DNA of 64,000 nucleotides from CAZEDM01 sp964511075. Its GTDB lineage: Bacteria > Zixibacteria > MSB-5A5 > RBG-16-43-9. The stretch is taken from positions 95,654 through 159,653 of the forward strand of contig CAZEDM010000009.1 in NCBI GenBank assembly GCA_964511075.1, written 5' to 3'. The first letter of the stretch is position 1, and each line of letters starts with the position of its first letter. The notes under the pieces were generated by a model. The model was not told the DNA's origin. It saw nothing but the letters and a program-made list of their open reading frames with translations, and ran no database searches. This document shows positions 41,768 to 49,878 of this stretch, in pieces. The position numbers and the translations under genes are program-made.

Positions 41768-43411
41768 ATGAGAAAGTCGCAGCTCTGGCTTACCTTGATT
41801 ACGGTCTTTTTAATAGTGGCCTCTTTGTGGTACCTGTACCCTTCCCTGAAGCTCTGGTCTCTTTCCGATAGGGAGAGGCAGATGCTTAAAGAGGAGGACC
41901 CGCAGAAGCTTGTGAACCTGGAGAAGACCGCCATCAAGTTAGGCCTGGACTTAAAAGGCGGAATGCACGTGGTACTGCAGGTAGATAAAGCCAAACTAAA
42001 GCCCGAAGAGAGCAAAGACGCTGTGGATCGGGCACTGGAGGTTATCCGGAACCGGGTGGACCAGTTCGGAGTGGCAGAGCCGCTTATCCAGAAGCAGGGA
42101 GAGGACCGGATCATCGTGGAGCTGCCTGGACTGCAGGATGTGGAGAGAGCTCAGAACCTGATCGGGCAGACTGCCCAGCTGGAGTTCAGGCTTTTGGAGA
42201 GCTCGGAGAATACCGTTGAGATACTTAAGAAGATAGATGAAGTCGTAGTTAAGGAACAGAAAGGCGAGAAACCGGCTGAGGAAAAAGAGAAGAGCAAGGA
42301 AGTGGTGAAGGACCTTTTCTCTCAGGAGGTCGTTGATACCGCTGCGACAGAGGAGGAGGAAGAGGATTGGCTTTCGGACAGACCGTTTACCTCTATGTTG
42401 GAATCCTCCGGCAGCGATTTCTATCTGGTTCCCATGGATTATAAGCTGAAGATAGAGCAATATCTCAAAGATCCAAAAGTCCAGGAGATGGTTCCCGAGG
42501 ACGATATCTTTGCCTGGGCTACCCGCGTAGAGAACATAAGAGGGGGGGATTTTCAGAAGCTTTATCTGGTGAAAAGAAGGTTGGAGGTGTCAGGCAAATA
42601 CCTGACTGAGGCTCGCGAGACCTTTGATCAGTTTCACCGGCCTCAGGTGAACTTCACTCTGACCAGAGAGGGAGGGCGGCAGTTTGCTCGTCTGACCGGG
42701 GCAAATATCGATAAACCCTTAGCCATAATCCTGGACGGCAGGGTGGAATCAGCACCCATCATCCGGGCTAAGATAAGGGAAAACGGAGTAATAGAGATGG
42801 GCTCGGGAAGCACCATAGAGGATGCGCATGATCTGTCGGTGGTCTTAAGGGCGGGCGCGCTGCCCGCGCCGGTGAAGATAATCGAAAACCGGGTTATCGG
42901 GCCTTCCTTGGGGCAGGACTCCGTCAACAAAGGGATAAAGGCAGCCATCGTGGGAATAGGATTGGTCATTCTGTTCATGGCTCTATACTACAGATTATCC
43001 GGCATAATAGCGGATATCGCCCTGCTTTTGAATCTTATCTTCGTCCTGGCGGCATTAGCGGGTCTGCATGCGACCTTGACCCTGCCTGGGATAGCGGGCA
43101 TTATTCTGACTATGGGTATGTCGGTCGATTCCAACGTTTTGATCTTCGAGAGGATAAGGGAGGAGCTGAGAACCGGGAAAACGGTCAGGGCCTCCATCGA
43201 TGCGGGATATAAAAGGGCACTCCTGACCATCATCGATGCCCACGTGACCACTTTGATTACCGCGGCAGTCCTTTTCCAGTTCGGGACGGGACCTATCAAG
43301 GGATTTGCCGTTACCCTGAGCTTGGGAGTGATTATCAGCTTATTCACCGCAGTGGTGGTCACCAGGCTCATCTTCGACATCCGGAAGAAATACCAGACCT
43401 TAAGCATTTAA
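41768..43411 (+). CDS. secD: Protein translocase subunit SecD
   Basis: SecD uses the proton gradient with SecF to pull proteins through SecYEG on the periplasmic side. The 547-residue protein has one N-terminal TM helix, the conserved LGLDLKGGMHVVLQVD (about 57-72), a large periplasmic region and five C-terminal TM helices, with the RND-type motifs LPGIAGIILTMGMSVDSNVLIFERIREE and GPIKGFAVTLSLG. An acidic low-complexity insert (about 160-200, EEKEKSKEV and ATEEEEEDW) lies in the periplasmic head. secF follows 27 bases later. Confidence 0.96.
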   Translation: MRKSQLWLTLITVFLIVASLWYLYPSLKLWSLSDRERQMLKEEDPQKLVNLEKTAIKLGLDLKGGMHVVLQVDKAKLKPEESKDAVDRALEVIRNRVDQFGVAEPLIQKQGEDRIIVELPGLQDVERAQNLIGQTAQLEFRLLESSENTVEILKKIDEVVVKEQKGEKPAEEKEKSKEVVKDLFSQEVVDTAATEEEEEDWLSDRPFTSMLESSGSDFYLVPMDYKLKIEQYLKDPKVQEMVPEDDIFAWATRVENIRGGDFQKLYLVKRRLEVSGKYLTEARETFDQFHRPQVNFTLTREGGRQFARLTGANIDKPLAIILDGRVESAPIIRAKIRENGVIEMGSGSTIEDAHDLSVVLRAGALPAPVKIIENRVIGPSLGQDSVNKGIKAAIVGIGLVILFMALYYRLSGIIADIALLLNLIFVLAALAGLHATLTLPGIAGIILTMGMSVDSNVLIFERIREELRTGKTVRASIDAGYKRALLTIIDAHVTTLITAAVLFQFGTGPIKGFAVTLSLGVIISLFTAVVVTRLIFDIRKKYQTLSI

Positions 43412-43438
43412 CTTTTATCTTGGCAAAGGAATATAGCT

Positions 43439-44359
43439 ATGTTAGAGATAATTAAGAAGACCAACGTCAACTTCATCGGCAAAAGGTATTATGCTTTTCT
43501 TATTTCCGGAGTGCTGGTTACTCTGGGGATTGTTGCCTTCATCTTCATATTCCTGGGTAAGGCGAACCTGGGGATAGACTTTGCGGGCGGGACTATGATT
43601 CAGGGCAGTTTCGAGAAATCCATACGTATAGGGGAGGTAAGGGAGGCTTTGACCAAAAACGGATATGGAGACGCCGACATAACCGAGCTCAGAAGAGGCA
43701 TCCCTTATTTCTTTATGATCCGTTTGAAAAGCACCCCTGAGACCGGAAGCAAGATCGCGGATGAGGTGATAGATATACTGGAAAAGGAGTTTCCGGATAA
43801 TCACTTTAATAAGGATTCGGTGGATGAGGTAGGACCCGCCGTAGGCAAGATCTTGCAGAAGCAGGCTCGCATAGCGGTTCTGATCGCCCTGATAGGTATT
43901 CTGATCTACATCTGGATCAGGTTCGATTTCAGGTTCGGGGTAGCCGCCACCGTGGCTACTTTTCATGACGTCTTAACGGTGCTGGGTATAATGTTCATTA
44001 TGGGAAAGGAGATAACCCTTTTGATCGTTACTGCACTGTTGACCTTGGCGGGTTACTCCCTCACGGATACCGTGGTGGTCTATGACCGGATAAGGGAAAA
44101 TTTGAAACTTTATCGTAAAAGGGGAGATTTTGCCGGGACTATAAATGCCAGCATCAACGAGGTGCTGAGCCGGACGATCATAACCGGAGGAACCACTCTT
44201 CTGGCAGTGTTGGCACTCTTCTTTTTGGCGGGAGAGGTGGTACATGATTTTGCCCTGACCCTGCTTTTGGGGATAATAGTGGGCACCTATTCCTCCTGGT
44301 TTGTAGCCTCCCCCATCGTGGTGGAATGGGAGAAAAGATCGCCCAAGAGGTTTAAATAA
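43439..44359 (+). CDS. secF: Protein translocase subunit SecF
   Basis: A 306-residue partner of SecD. It carries FIGKRYYAFLISGVLV at TM1, the signature GIDFAGGTMIQ near residue 45, a small periplasmic domain, and five TM helices with YSLTDTVVVYDRIRENL and LLLGIIVGTYSSWFVASPIVV. Topology and length are typical of the stand-alone SecF. A heptamer array and a terminator follow the stop codon. Confidence 0.96.
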   Translation: MLEIIKKTNVNFIGKRYYAFLISGVLVTLGIVAFIFIFLGKANLGIDFAGGTMIQGSFEKSIRIGEVREALTKNGYGDADITELRRGIPYFFMIRLKSTPETGSKIADEVIDILEKEFPDNHFNKDSVDEVGPAVGKILQKQARIAVLIALIGILIYIWIRFDFRFGVAATVATFHDVLTVLGIMFIMGKEITLLIVTALLTLAGYSLTDTVVVYDRIRENLKLYRKRGDFAGTINASINEVLSRTIITGGTTLLAVLALFFLAGEVVHDFALTLLLGIIVGTYSSWFVASPIVVEWEKRSPKRFK

Positions 44360-44383
44360 GTAGATAGTAGAGAGTAGACAGGG
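44359..44383 (+). repeat. AGTAGAC-type heptamer array after secF
   Basis: AGTAGAT (44359-44365), AGTAGAG (44366-44372) and AGTAGAC (44373-44379), ending in AGGG. It has the same unit and the same AGGG end as the arrays flanking the four-helix-bundle gene at 3820-4298, but no such gene is present here. Its first base is the last base of the secF stop codon. Confidence 0.75.
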
Positions 44384-44400
44384 AATACAAATTTAAATAT

Positions 44401-44459
44401 AAAAATAAAGGCTTTTAATCCGGGAAGCAGATCCTCAGGATTAGACGCCTTTTATTATT
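44401..44459 (+). terminator. Terminator after secDF
   Basis: AAATAAAGGC...AATCC pairs with GGATT...GCCTTTTATT (44438-44456) with small internal bulges, followed by an AT-rich tail. Confidence 0.5.
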
Positions 44460-44464
44460 TCCTG

Positions 44465-44663
44465 AAGGGACAGAATCCACCTCAGGCGGATTCTGTCCTT
44501 TAGTTATTCAAATGACCTTAAGGGTCGCACTGCAAATTCCCTCTCCTTTCCAAGGAGAGGGATAGGGTGAGGTTAAAAAAACCAATTGAGACCTGAAGGT
44601 CTCCGCTACAAAAAAACTGGTATCTGACCCGAAAAAGAATAGGCAGGAATACCTGTTCTACCA
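44465..44663. repeat. Cluster of palindromic elements
   Basis: 44465-44500 AAGGGACAGAATCC...GGATTCTGTCCTT; about 44513-44527 GACCTTAAGGGTCGC; 44589-44610 GAGACCTGAAGGTCTC followed by CGCTAC; and 44638-44663 GGCAGGAATACCTGTTCTACCA. These are the same families as in 47862-48290 and 49557-49820. No gene is seen in 44384-44720. Confidence 0.7.
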
Positions 44664-44720
44664 GGGGTAGAAACATAAAAGGAAAAGATAATACTCACGG
44701 GAACACGGTAGGCCCTGCCC

Positions 44721-45272
44721 TTACAATTTCTTTATTTCCTCGATAACTTTCTGGGTTAAAGCCGCGCGGTAAGCTAACCCCCCAGATCCGGTTTTTAATA
44801 AGACCGGCTTTAAGGAAGCCAGCTCTTCCAGGCTCAATAAATTAACCTTTTTTATCTCTCTTCTATCGATTGGTTCAAGTTCACCCGAGACATATTGGGC
44901 GGTGAATATATGTGAAGTCCAGACAACCTCCTTACCTTCATAGGAAAAAGTAACCTCGATTCTCAAAATATACTTTTGAAGCTTGATCTTTACACCGGTT
45001 TCCTCATATGCCTCCCTCAAAGCCGATTCCTCTAAGCTCTCATCCGGCTTCCAGCCTCCGCTGGGTGCACGGTAAAGACCTTCTACGTACCAGGGTTTGG
45101 CAATCACGATTACCTTTCCCTGTTTGAAAATAAACATGGTAATATCAGAGTTCCTTCCGTCCCGCATGCTCTCTTTGAGGGTGGTAAACTCCTCCAGATT
45201 CAAAGGAAAGGACATCTTTAAGGATTTTGGCTTGCCGTATTTTGCTTCGATTTGGGTAAAATCTTTTAACAT
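44721..45272 (-). CDS. NUDIX hydrolase
   Basis: A 183-residue pyrophosphohydrolase with a complete NUDIX box: G followed by GWKPD, E, seven residues, then REAYEETGV (about residues 73-94). It cleaves a nucleoside diphosphate linked to another moiety; the substrate cannot be predicted. The N-terminal 45 residues are outside the core domain. It lies 35 bases downstream of the M24 peptidase gene, separated by a 28-base palindrome, and may share its transcript. Confidence 0.88.
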   Translation of the reverse strand: MLKDFTQIEAKYGKPKSLKMSFPLNLEEFTTLKESMRDGRNSDITMFIFKQGKVIVIAKPWYVEGLYRAPSGGWKPDESLEESALREAYEETGVKIKLQKYILRIEVTFSYEGKEVVWTSHIFTAQYVSGELEPIDRREIKKVNLLSLEELASLKPVLLKTGSGGLAYRAALTQKVIEEIKKL

Positions 45273-45283
45273 TGGTGATTTTT

Positions 45284-45311
45284 GTAGGGGTTCAAAATTT
45301 TGAACCCCTAC
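45284..45311. repeat. Perfect 28-base palindrome, copy 1 (identical to 60359-60386)
   Basis: GTAGGGGTTCAAAA pairs perfectly with TTTTGAACCCCTAC. It overlaps the last four bases of the M24 peptidase gene and supplies its TAG stop (45310-45308). The whole 28 bases are repeated exactly 15 kb away, and a worn copy lies at 62473-62498. Confidence 0.9.
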
Positions 45312-46555
45312 ATCTTTAAAATCGGGATTATCTCTTCCTGCAAAGGAAGTGTGGTTGCCTCGATCTCATTACCTTTCACGTAGACGTTGATCTCGCTTCT
45401 TATTCCGAATTCCAAAAGATAAATTCCCGGCTCGATGGAAAAACCGACTCCGGGAATGATTTTTCTTTCATCTTTGGTTTCTAAATTGTCGATATTTACC
45501 CCGTTTCCGTGGTCCTCTGTTCCAATGCTATGTCCGGTTCTATGGGTGAAATTGATTCCATATCCTTTTTTCTCGATGTGATCCCTGCAAACCTGATCTA
45601 CCTCCCAGCCTTTTATTTGCTCACCCTTTGACCATCTGTCTTTCAGATAGTTTACAGCCTCGTCCCTTGCCCCTATGACTATATCGAATATCTTCTGATA
45701 CTTCTTCGGGACTTTTTCGCCCGCAAAGCCAACCCAGGTTATGTCTGCATAGATTGATTTCTCTTTTTTCATTTTACCCCAGATATCCAGAAGCACAAAG
45801 TCACCCGGCTTAATTTTTTTGCTCCCGCTCTGAGAAGGGGTATAATGCGGATTCCCGCTGTTTTCATTGGCTGCACAGATTATGACCTCCTCTGTTTCCA
45901 TCCCGCAATCTTCCATCTTTTTGAGAACAAACCGGGCAGCTTCAAATTCATCCACATCTTTTTTATCTTTTATCCTCTGAGCGATGAATTTAAAAGCTTC
46001 ATCCTTTATGCGCATCAGATTTTTTGCTGCCTCCTTATGGTATAGATACTGCTGTTCGCTCCAGCGGGCTTGGAAATACTGTACCAGGTCAGCCGATGAT
46101 ACGATTTCTACTCCCAGGCTCCTTATCAGTTCAACGGTTCCGGCATCCACTCTGGAGATATAGGGGATGTTGTTCTCGAAAGAGTATTCCATCGCCACTT
46201 TCTTCAGCCCTCCCAGAATCTCTTTCAGCCTTTGTTTTTGCTCCTGCCAGCTTACATAGGTTATGATCTTACCAGGCAGTTTTTTAAAACTCTGCTCCTC
46301 GATTTTATGCACCAAAGCGATTGGCTCTCCTCCGGCTCTTATCAGGTAATACCATCTCCTGGTCTTTAATCCTTTCAGATTTATGAAATCGACTGCGATG
46401 GGGTTTATCCCCTTGAAATCGTATAAAAGCCAGGCAGGAAGGTTGTTCTCTTTCAGATATTTCTGAACTTCTTCGATTTTTTTCTCCAAGGTTTCCTCCT
46501 CTCCTGCTCTCATGCTTGGATAAAGAACTATAAGCGATAAGATTAAAGAGAACAA
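45308..46555 (-). CDS. M24-family metallopeptidase (Xaa-Pro aminopeptidase-like)
   Basis: Up to 415 residues: a creatinase-like N-terminal domain (about 20-150) and the pita-bread catalytic domain, with metal ligands in VLLDIWGKMKKE and YADITWVGF (Asp), FTHRTGHSIGTEDHG (His), and SIEPGIY and RSEINVYV (Glu). A hydrophobic N-terminus suggests export. The start is odd: this frame opens at TTG 46555. An ATG overlapping the cupin stop (ATGA at 46581-46578) begins MKKIRNQN, a classic signal start, but needs one extra A in the run near 46558 to join this frame. ATG 46513 is a third possibility. The stop codon lies in a palindromic repeat. Confidence 0.88.
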   Translation of the reverse strand: MFSLILSLIVLYPSMRAGEEETLEKKIEEVQKYLKENNLPAWLLYDFKGINPIAVDFINLKGLKTRRWYYLIRAGGEPIALVHKIEEQSFKKLPGKIITYVSWQEQKQRLKEILGGLKKVAMEYSFENNIPYISRVDAGTVELIRSLGVEIVSSADLVQYFQARWSEQQYLYHKEAAKNLMRIKDEAFKFIAQRIKDKKDVDEFEAARFVLKKMEDCGMETEEVIICAANENSGNPHYTPSQSGSKKIKPGDFVLLDIWGKMKKEKSIYADITWVGFAGEKVPKKYQKIFDIVIGARDEAVNYLKDRWSKGEQIKGWEVDQVCRDHIEKKGYGINFTHRTGHSIGTEDHGNGVNIDNLETKDERKIIPGVGFSIEPGIYLLEFGIRSEINVYVKGNEIEATTLPLQEEIIPILKM

Positions 46556-46577
46556 AAGTTTTGATTTCGTATTTTCT

Positions 46578-46916
46578 TCATCTTAGGGGAACGATGCAGA
46601 TGAATTCGAAAATTCCCCTAAAACTATTTAAGAATTGGTGTTTCTCCCCTCCAGGGATGAAGATAATGTCACCCTCCTTCAAAGGAAAGTCTTTGTCCTC
46701 ACAGACAAGCTTACCCCTTCCTCTTTTGATGAAAACCTCATGCTCCCATTTGTGCGAATGACAGGGGGTATGCCCTCCTGGTTTGAGCTCGAAGACCCTC
46801 AGGGCAAAATTCCTGGCACCGTCCGCTTTACTGATTGCCCATCTTATCCTGACGTCTTTCGCCTGCGGGTCTTCTATTTTTTCGGCTTTCACCTTTTTGT
46901 AATTTATCTGCTTCAT
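46578..46916 (-). CDS. Small cupin-domain protein
   Basis: A 112-residue single cupin barrel. Motif 1 is GGHTPCHSHKWEHEVFIKRGRG (His, His, Glu, His metal ligands, about residues 48-69) and motif 2 is GDIIFIPGGEKHQF (about 82-95). Such proteins bind a metal and act as isomerases, dioxygenases or sensors; the role here is unknown. The stop TGA overlaps an ATG for the M24 peptidase region (ATGA), and the radical SAM gene is divergent 38 bases away. Confidence 0.85.
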   Translation of the reverse strand: MKQINYKKVKAEKIEDPQAKDVRIRWAISKADGARNFALRVFELKPGGHTPCHSHKWEHEVFIKRGRGKLVCEDKDFPLKEGDIIFIPGGEKHQFLNSFRGIFEFICIVPLR

Positions 46917-46954
46917 ACCTTTCCTCTCATTGGTAAATTTACATTAATATAAAG

Positions 46955-47848
46955 ATGAAAGCTCAGAAAAACAAACTTAATTTGGCATTAGGGGTTTTTG
47001 TGTTGATTTTAGCCCATCTGCTGATTATTATCTTATGGAAAGAGCAAGAACAGCTGGTAATTAAGAAAAGGATAGATATCGTGCAGGTTCTACAATTACA
47101 GAAAGGTATAATCTACGGTCCGGTAAAATCCAGAAGGCTGGGACCTTCCCTGGGAATAAATTTGATGCCTACCGATAAAAAATTCTGCTCCTATAACTGT
47201 ATCTACTGTCATTACGGATTTACCGATATCCATGCCTTGGAGCTCCGGGGCGAGGCAAATCATCTGCCAACTCCGAGTGAGGTGGAGCAGGCATTGGAGG
47301 ATTATCTGAAAAAAGATAAAAAGATTAATTATATCACCTTCTCCGGTAACGGCGAGTCGACTCTTCATCCCCAGTTCTCCAGAATCGTGGATCTGGTCAG
47401 AAAGGTCAGGGATAAATACGTCCCCTCGGTGGAGGTGGCAATACTGTCGAACTCCTCCACAGTTGACCGTCCGGAGATAAGGGAGGCGCTGGGAAAGATA
47501 GATGTCAGGATAATGAAGCTGGACTGCGGCACGGAAAAAACCTGGAGGCACCTGAATAATCCTTATAAGAGCCTGGGCTACCAGAAAATGGTAGAGGGTC
47601 TGAAGCAGATGAGAGGGATAATAATTCAGACTATCTTCCTCCGGGGCAGGGTGGATAATACAAAAGAGGAGGAAGTGGATGAGTGGATTTCGAAATTAAG
47701 AGAGATCAAGCCCAAGGAGGTCCAGATCTACACCTGCGACCGGCCGGTGGTTCCGGATAAGGGAATCGAAAAAGTTCCCAAAGAGGTAATGCAGAAGATC
47801 GCGGAGAAGGCTGAGAAGAAAACCAGGATTCCAGTCAGGGTTTTTTGA
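46955..47848 (+). CDS. Radical SAM protein with unusual N-terminal membrane segment
   Basis: Radical SAM enzyme with the iron-sulphur motif CSYNCIYC (C78, C82, C85), preceded by the family-typical IYGPVKSRRLGPSLGINLMP and followed by YITFSGNGESTLHP. It is close to uncharacterised radical SAM proteins that begin near the GPVPSRRLG motif. As called, 45 extra N-terminal residues include a TM helix (LGVFVLILAHLLIIILW). An internal GTG at 47081 with AAAGG upstream would remove it. The ATG start has no good ribosome-binding site, so the true start is uncertain. Confidence 0.82.
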   Translation: MKAQKNKLNLALGVFVLILAHLLIIILWKEQEQLVIKKRIDIVQVLQLQKGIIYGPVKSRRLGPSLGINLMPTDKKFCSYNCIYCHYGFTDIHALELRGEANHLPTPSEVEQALEDYLKKDKKINYITFSGNGESTLHPQFSRIVDLVRKVRDKYVPSVEVAILSNSSTVDRPEIREALGKIDVRIMKLDCGTEKTWRHLNNPYKSLGYQKMVEGLKQMRGIIIQTIFLRGRVDNTKEEEVDEWISKLREIKPKEVQIYTCDRPVVPDKGIEKVPKEVMQKIAEKAEKKTRIPVRVF

Positions 47849-47861
47849 AGGCTGGTATTTG

Positions 47862-47966
47862 GTAGTGCGACCCTTCAGGGTCGCTATGGTATGGGGGCAG
47901 AACCCGCCTGAGGCGGGTTCTGCCCCTACAGAAGTAACAGGTAGACCCACGTTGTCCTCAACGTGG
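47862..47966. repeat. Three palindromic elements after the radical SAM gene
   Basis: 47867-47884 GCGACCCT/AGGGTCGC, preceded by GTAGT (same core as 15192-15209). 47894-47926 is a 33-base palindrome with 16-bp arms, GGGGCAGAACCCGCCT and its complement, followed by TAC. 47944-47966 is CCCACGTT...AACGTGGG. They lie in series with no gene between. Confidence 0.8.
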
Positions 47967-48000
47967 GTGGACTATTGATGAGAAGGAGTAAGGAGCTAAT

Positions 48001-48198
48001 ATGAAAGAATGCGACAACTTAAAGAAAAATTCAGCTAACTGTAATTGCACTTATGAGCCTTGTGATAAAAAAGGCAAATGCTGTGAATGCATTAGATACC
48101 ACTGGAGCTTAAAAGAGCTTCCTGCCTGCTTTTTCCCCAATGAGGTTGAGAAAACCTATGACCGGTCGTTAAAAAGGTTTCTGCAGTGTTGTAAGTAA
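48001..48198 (+). CDS. Small cysteine-rich DUF6485-like protein
   Basis: A 65-residue protein with nine cysteines: NCNCTYEPCDKKGKCCECIRYHW, then LPACFFPNEVEKTYDRS. This pattern and length match the DUF6485 family of small metal-binding-looking proteins in anaerobes. Function unknown. AAGGAGTAAGGAG provides a strong ribosome-binding site. Confidence 0.8.
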   Translation: MKECDNLKKNSANCNCTYEPCDKKGKCCECIRYHWSLKELPACFFPNEVEKTYDRSLKRFLQCCK

Positions 48199-48202
48199 TT
48201 TT

Positions 48203-48290
48203 TGGAGTGCATCATCACGAATGATGCCAAAATTCTGGTGGGTCAGGCATCCTTGCCTGACCAGAACAGGCAAAATGCCCATTCTACCAA
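48203..48290. repeat. Palindromic elements after the cysteine-rich gene
   Basis: TTGGAGT leads into GCATCAT/ATGATGC (48209-48227). 48241-48262 is GGTCAGGCA/TGCCTGACC. 48263-48290 is AGAACAGGCAAAATGCCCATTCTACCA, a worn AGAACAGGCA element. The TTGGAGT frame matches elements at 31 and 14108. Confidence 0.7.
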
Positions 48291-48311
48291 TCTTTACTTT
48301 TGAACTTCTTT

Positions 48312-49367
48312 TTATGGACAATCGTTACAGAGTGGTAGTCCTCCCTTGAACAGATAATTTATCTTGTAAACCACATCAGAAACACTTTCCGCTCCATCGC
48401 AGTTGACATCTCCTGCTTTATAAGGAACAGGTGCAGAACCGCCTTTGAATAAAAAGTTTATCTCACAAATTACATCTGCTACGCTTATCTGCCCATCCCC
48501 ATTACAATCTCCGCACAGGTAAACATAAAAACTCCAGATCTGGTTTGACCGTCTTACCGCTCCCAATTGGTCATAGGCTTTCACTTTCCAATACCAGGTT
48601 TTAATATCAAGGCTGTCTACTGTGTAGGTGGTGTCAAGCAGGCTGTCAATAACTATTGTTGAGTCAGGGTTAAAGACAATAGATCGGCTGAGGTATAAAT
48701 CATAGTGAACTGTATCATTCGGGTCAGGGTCAAAAGATTTTTGCCAGTAAAAAGTTACCGGGGCTTTGACGGAATCGATATTCAAAGGAGATAGCAAAGA
48801 ATAAGAATTTGGGCGTGAATTGATTAAGTTCATCAAGATGGAGACATTTTCGCTATACCGATTTGCCACTGCTAAGTCTAAATCTGTATCCCCATCTAAA
48901 TCCGAACAAAAAACAGAAAAAGGATCAACTCCTGCACCATAATCGACCTTGGTCTGAAAAGTCCCATCCCCGTTGTTCTTTAANNNNNNNNNNNNNNNNN
49001 NNNNNNNNNNNNNNNNNNNNNNNNNNNNNNNNNNNNNNNNNNNNNNNNNNNNNNNNNNNNNNNNNNNNNNNNNNNNNNNNNNNGTCTGAAAAGTCCCATC
49101 CCCGTTGTTCTTTAAGATGGAGACATTGTGGCTATAACCATTTGCCACTGCCAGGTCTAAATCTGTATCCCCATCTAAATCCGCACAAAAAACAGAATAA
49201 GGACCACCTCCTACACCATAGTTCACCGCTGGGGAAAAGGGGATGGAGTCGGGGTTGGGATGAGAAGGTTGGGAATAAAGATTATTAAATGAAAAAAATG
49301 ATAAAAATATGAAAAGAGAGACGATAAATAATGACCTAGATGACAAAACTAAACTTCTAAAAAGCAT
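48312..49367 (-). CDS. Secreted FG-GAP repeat protein with C-terminal dockerin, interrupted by assembly gap
   Basis: Exported protein (signal peptide about 1-32, VSLFIFLSFFSFNNLYS). FG-GAP/VCBS repeats (GGGPYSVFCADLDGDTDLDLAVANGYSHN) form the N-terminal half, then a fibronectin-like beta domain (DTVHYDLYLSRSIVFNPDST) and a type I dockerin with two Ca-binding loops (GDCNGDGQISVADV and GDVNCDGAESVSDV, each followed by INFLFKGG or INYLFKGG). The 100-N gap falls inside the FG-GAP repeats, so the true length and repeat number are unknown. Terminal dockerin pairs of this style are typical of FCB candidate phyla and need not imply a cellulosome. Confidence 0.85.
   Translation of the reverse strand: MLFRSLVLSSRSLFIVSLFIFLSFFSFNNLYSQPSHPNPDSIPFSPAVNYGVGGGPYSVFCADLDGDTDLDLAVANGYSHNVSILKNNGDGTFQXXXXXXXXXXXXXXXXXXXXXXXXXXXXXXXXXXLKNNGDGTFQTKVDYGAGVDPFSVFCSDLDGDTDLDLAVANRYSENVSILMNLINSRPNSYSLLSPLNIDSVKAPVTFYWQKSFDPDPNDTVHYDLYLSRSIVFNPDSTIVIDSLLDTTYTVDSLDIKTWYWKVKAYDQLGAVRRSNQIWSFYVYLCGDCNGDGQISVADVICEINFLFKGGSAPVPYKAGDVNCDGAESVSDVVYKINYLFKGGLPLCNDCP
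48984..49083. other. Assembly gap of 100 N inside FG-GAP repeats
   Basis: Exactly 100 N, the conventional scaffold filler. The sequence directly after the gap (GTCTGAAAAGTCCCATCCCC...) repeats the sequence directly before it, so assembly probably failed in near-identical tandem repeats and the true gap size is unknown. Confidence 0.97.
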
Positions 49368-49556
49368 TTTACCCTCCTAAGATTAAATTTTAATGGTTTG
49401 CAGAGTTTTCATTATTGTCAGGATTTTTCCAGTTGCCAACTGATCTCAGCACACTCCCCTCTTCGTGCGGTGCTATAAGGCTAAATCTCAGGTATTAAGG
49501 TTTCAAAAACAGTATAATTCTTCCACCAATTTTGTCAAGAGAATTCTTGGTTTTTT

Positions 49557-49820
49557 GTAGGGGCAGGACATCGTCCTGTCCTTTAGTTCCTTTATTGAAA
49601 CAGGTAGGTCAGACATTCCTGTCTGACCAGCAGACGTAGGGCAAATCTCAAGATCCATACTGGACCTTCAGGTTTGCTTTTTTTGCAAGGCTGAAGCCTT
49701 GCCCTACACTCTGACCAGAACAGGCAGGAATGCCTGTTCTACCAATTAAAGGCAGACGCATGCTATGCGTCTCTTCACTCGTAGGGGCACGTTGTCCCGC
49801 CAACGGCGGGATGCCCCTAC
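49557..49820. repeat. Dense cluster of palindromic elements
   Basis: In order: GTAGGGGCAGGACATCGTCC (from 49557), GGTCAGACA/TGTCTGACC (49607-49628), GCAAGGCT/AGCCTTGC followed by CCTAC (49685-49707), AGAACAGGCA/TGCCTGTTCT (49717-49740), AGACGCAT/ATGCGTCT (49754-49772) and the 40-base GTAGGGGCA...TGCCCCTAC element (49781-49820), which is an inverse copy of 29179-29218. There is no gene in 49368-50479. Confidence 0.85.
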
Positions 49821-49878
49821 CTATTCCACCCCTACGCGCTTTAGGGGTATCTTTGCAGCAATTTCGCCCTATCCCCAG

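Noticed and set aside
48312..49367. Cellulosome component, because of the dockerin
   Set aside because: No cohesin or glycoside hydrolase is present, and single dockerins after FG-GAP repeats are common in FCB-group secreted proteins with no cellulosome.
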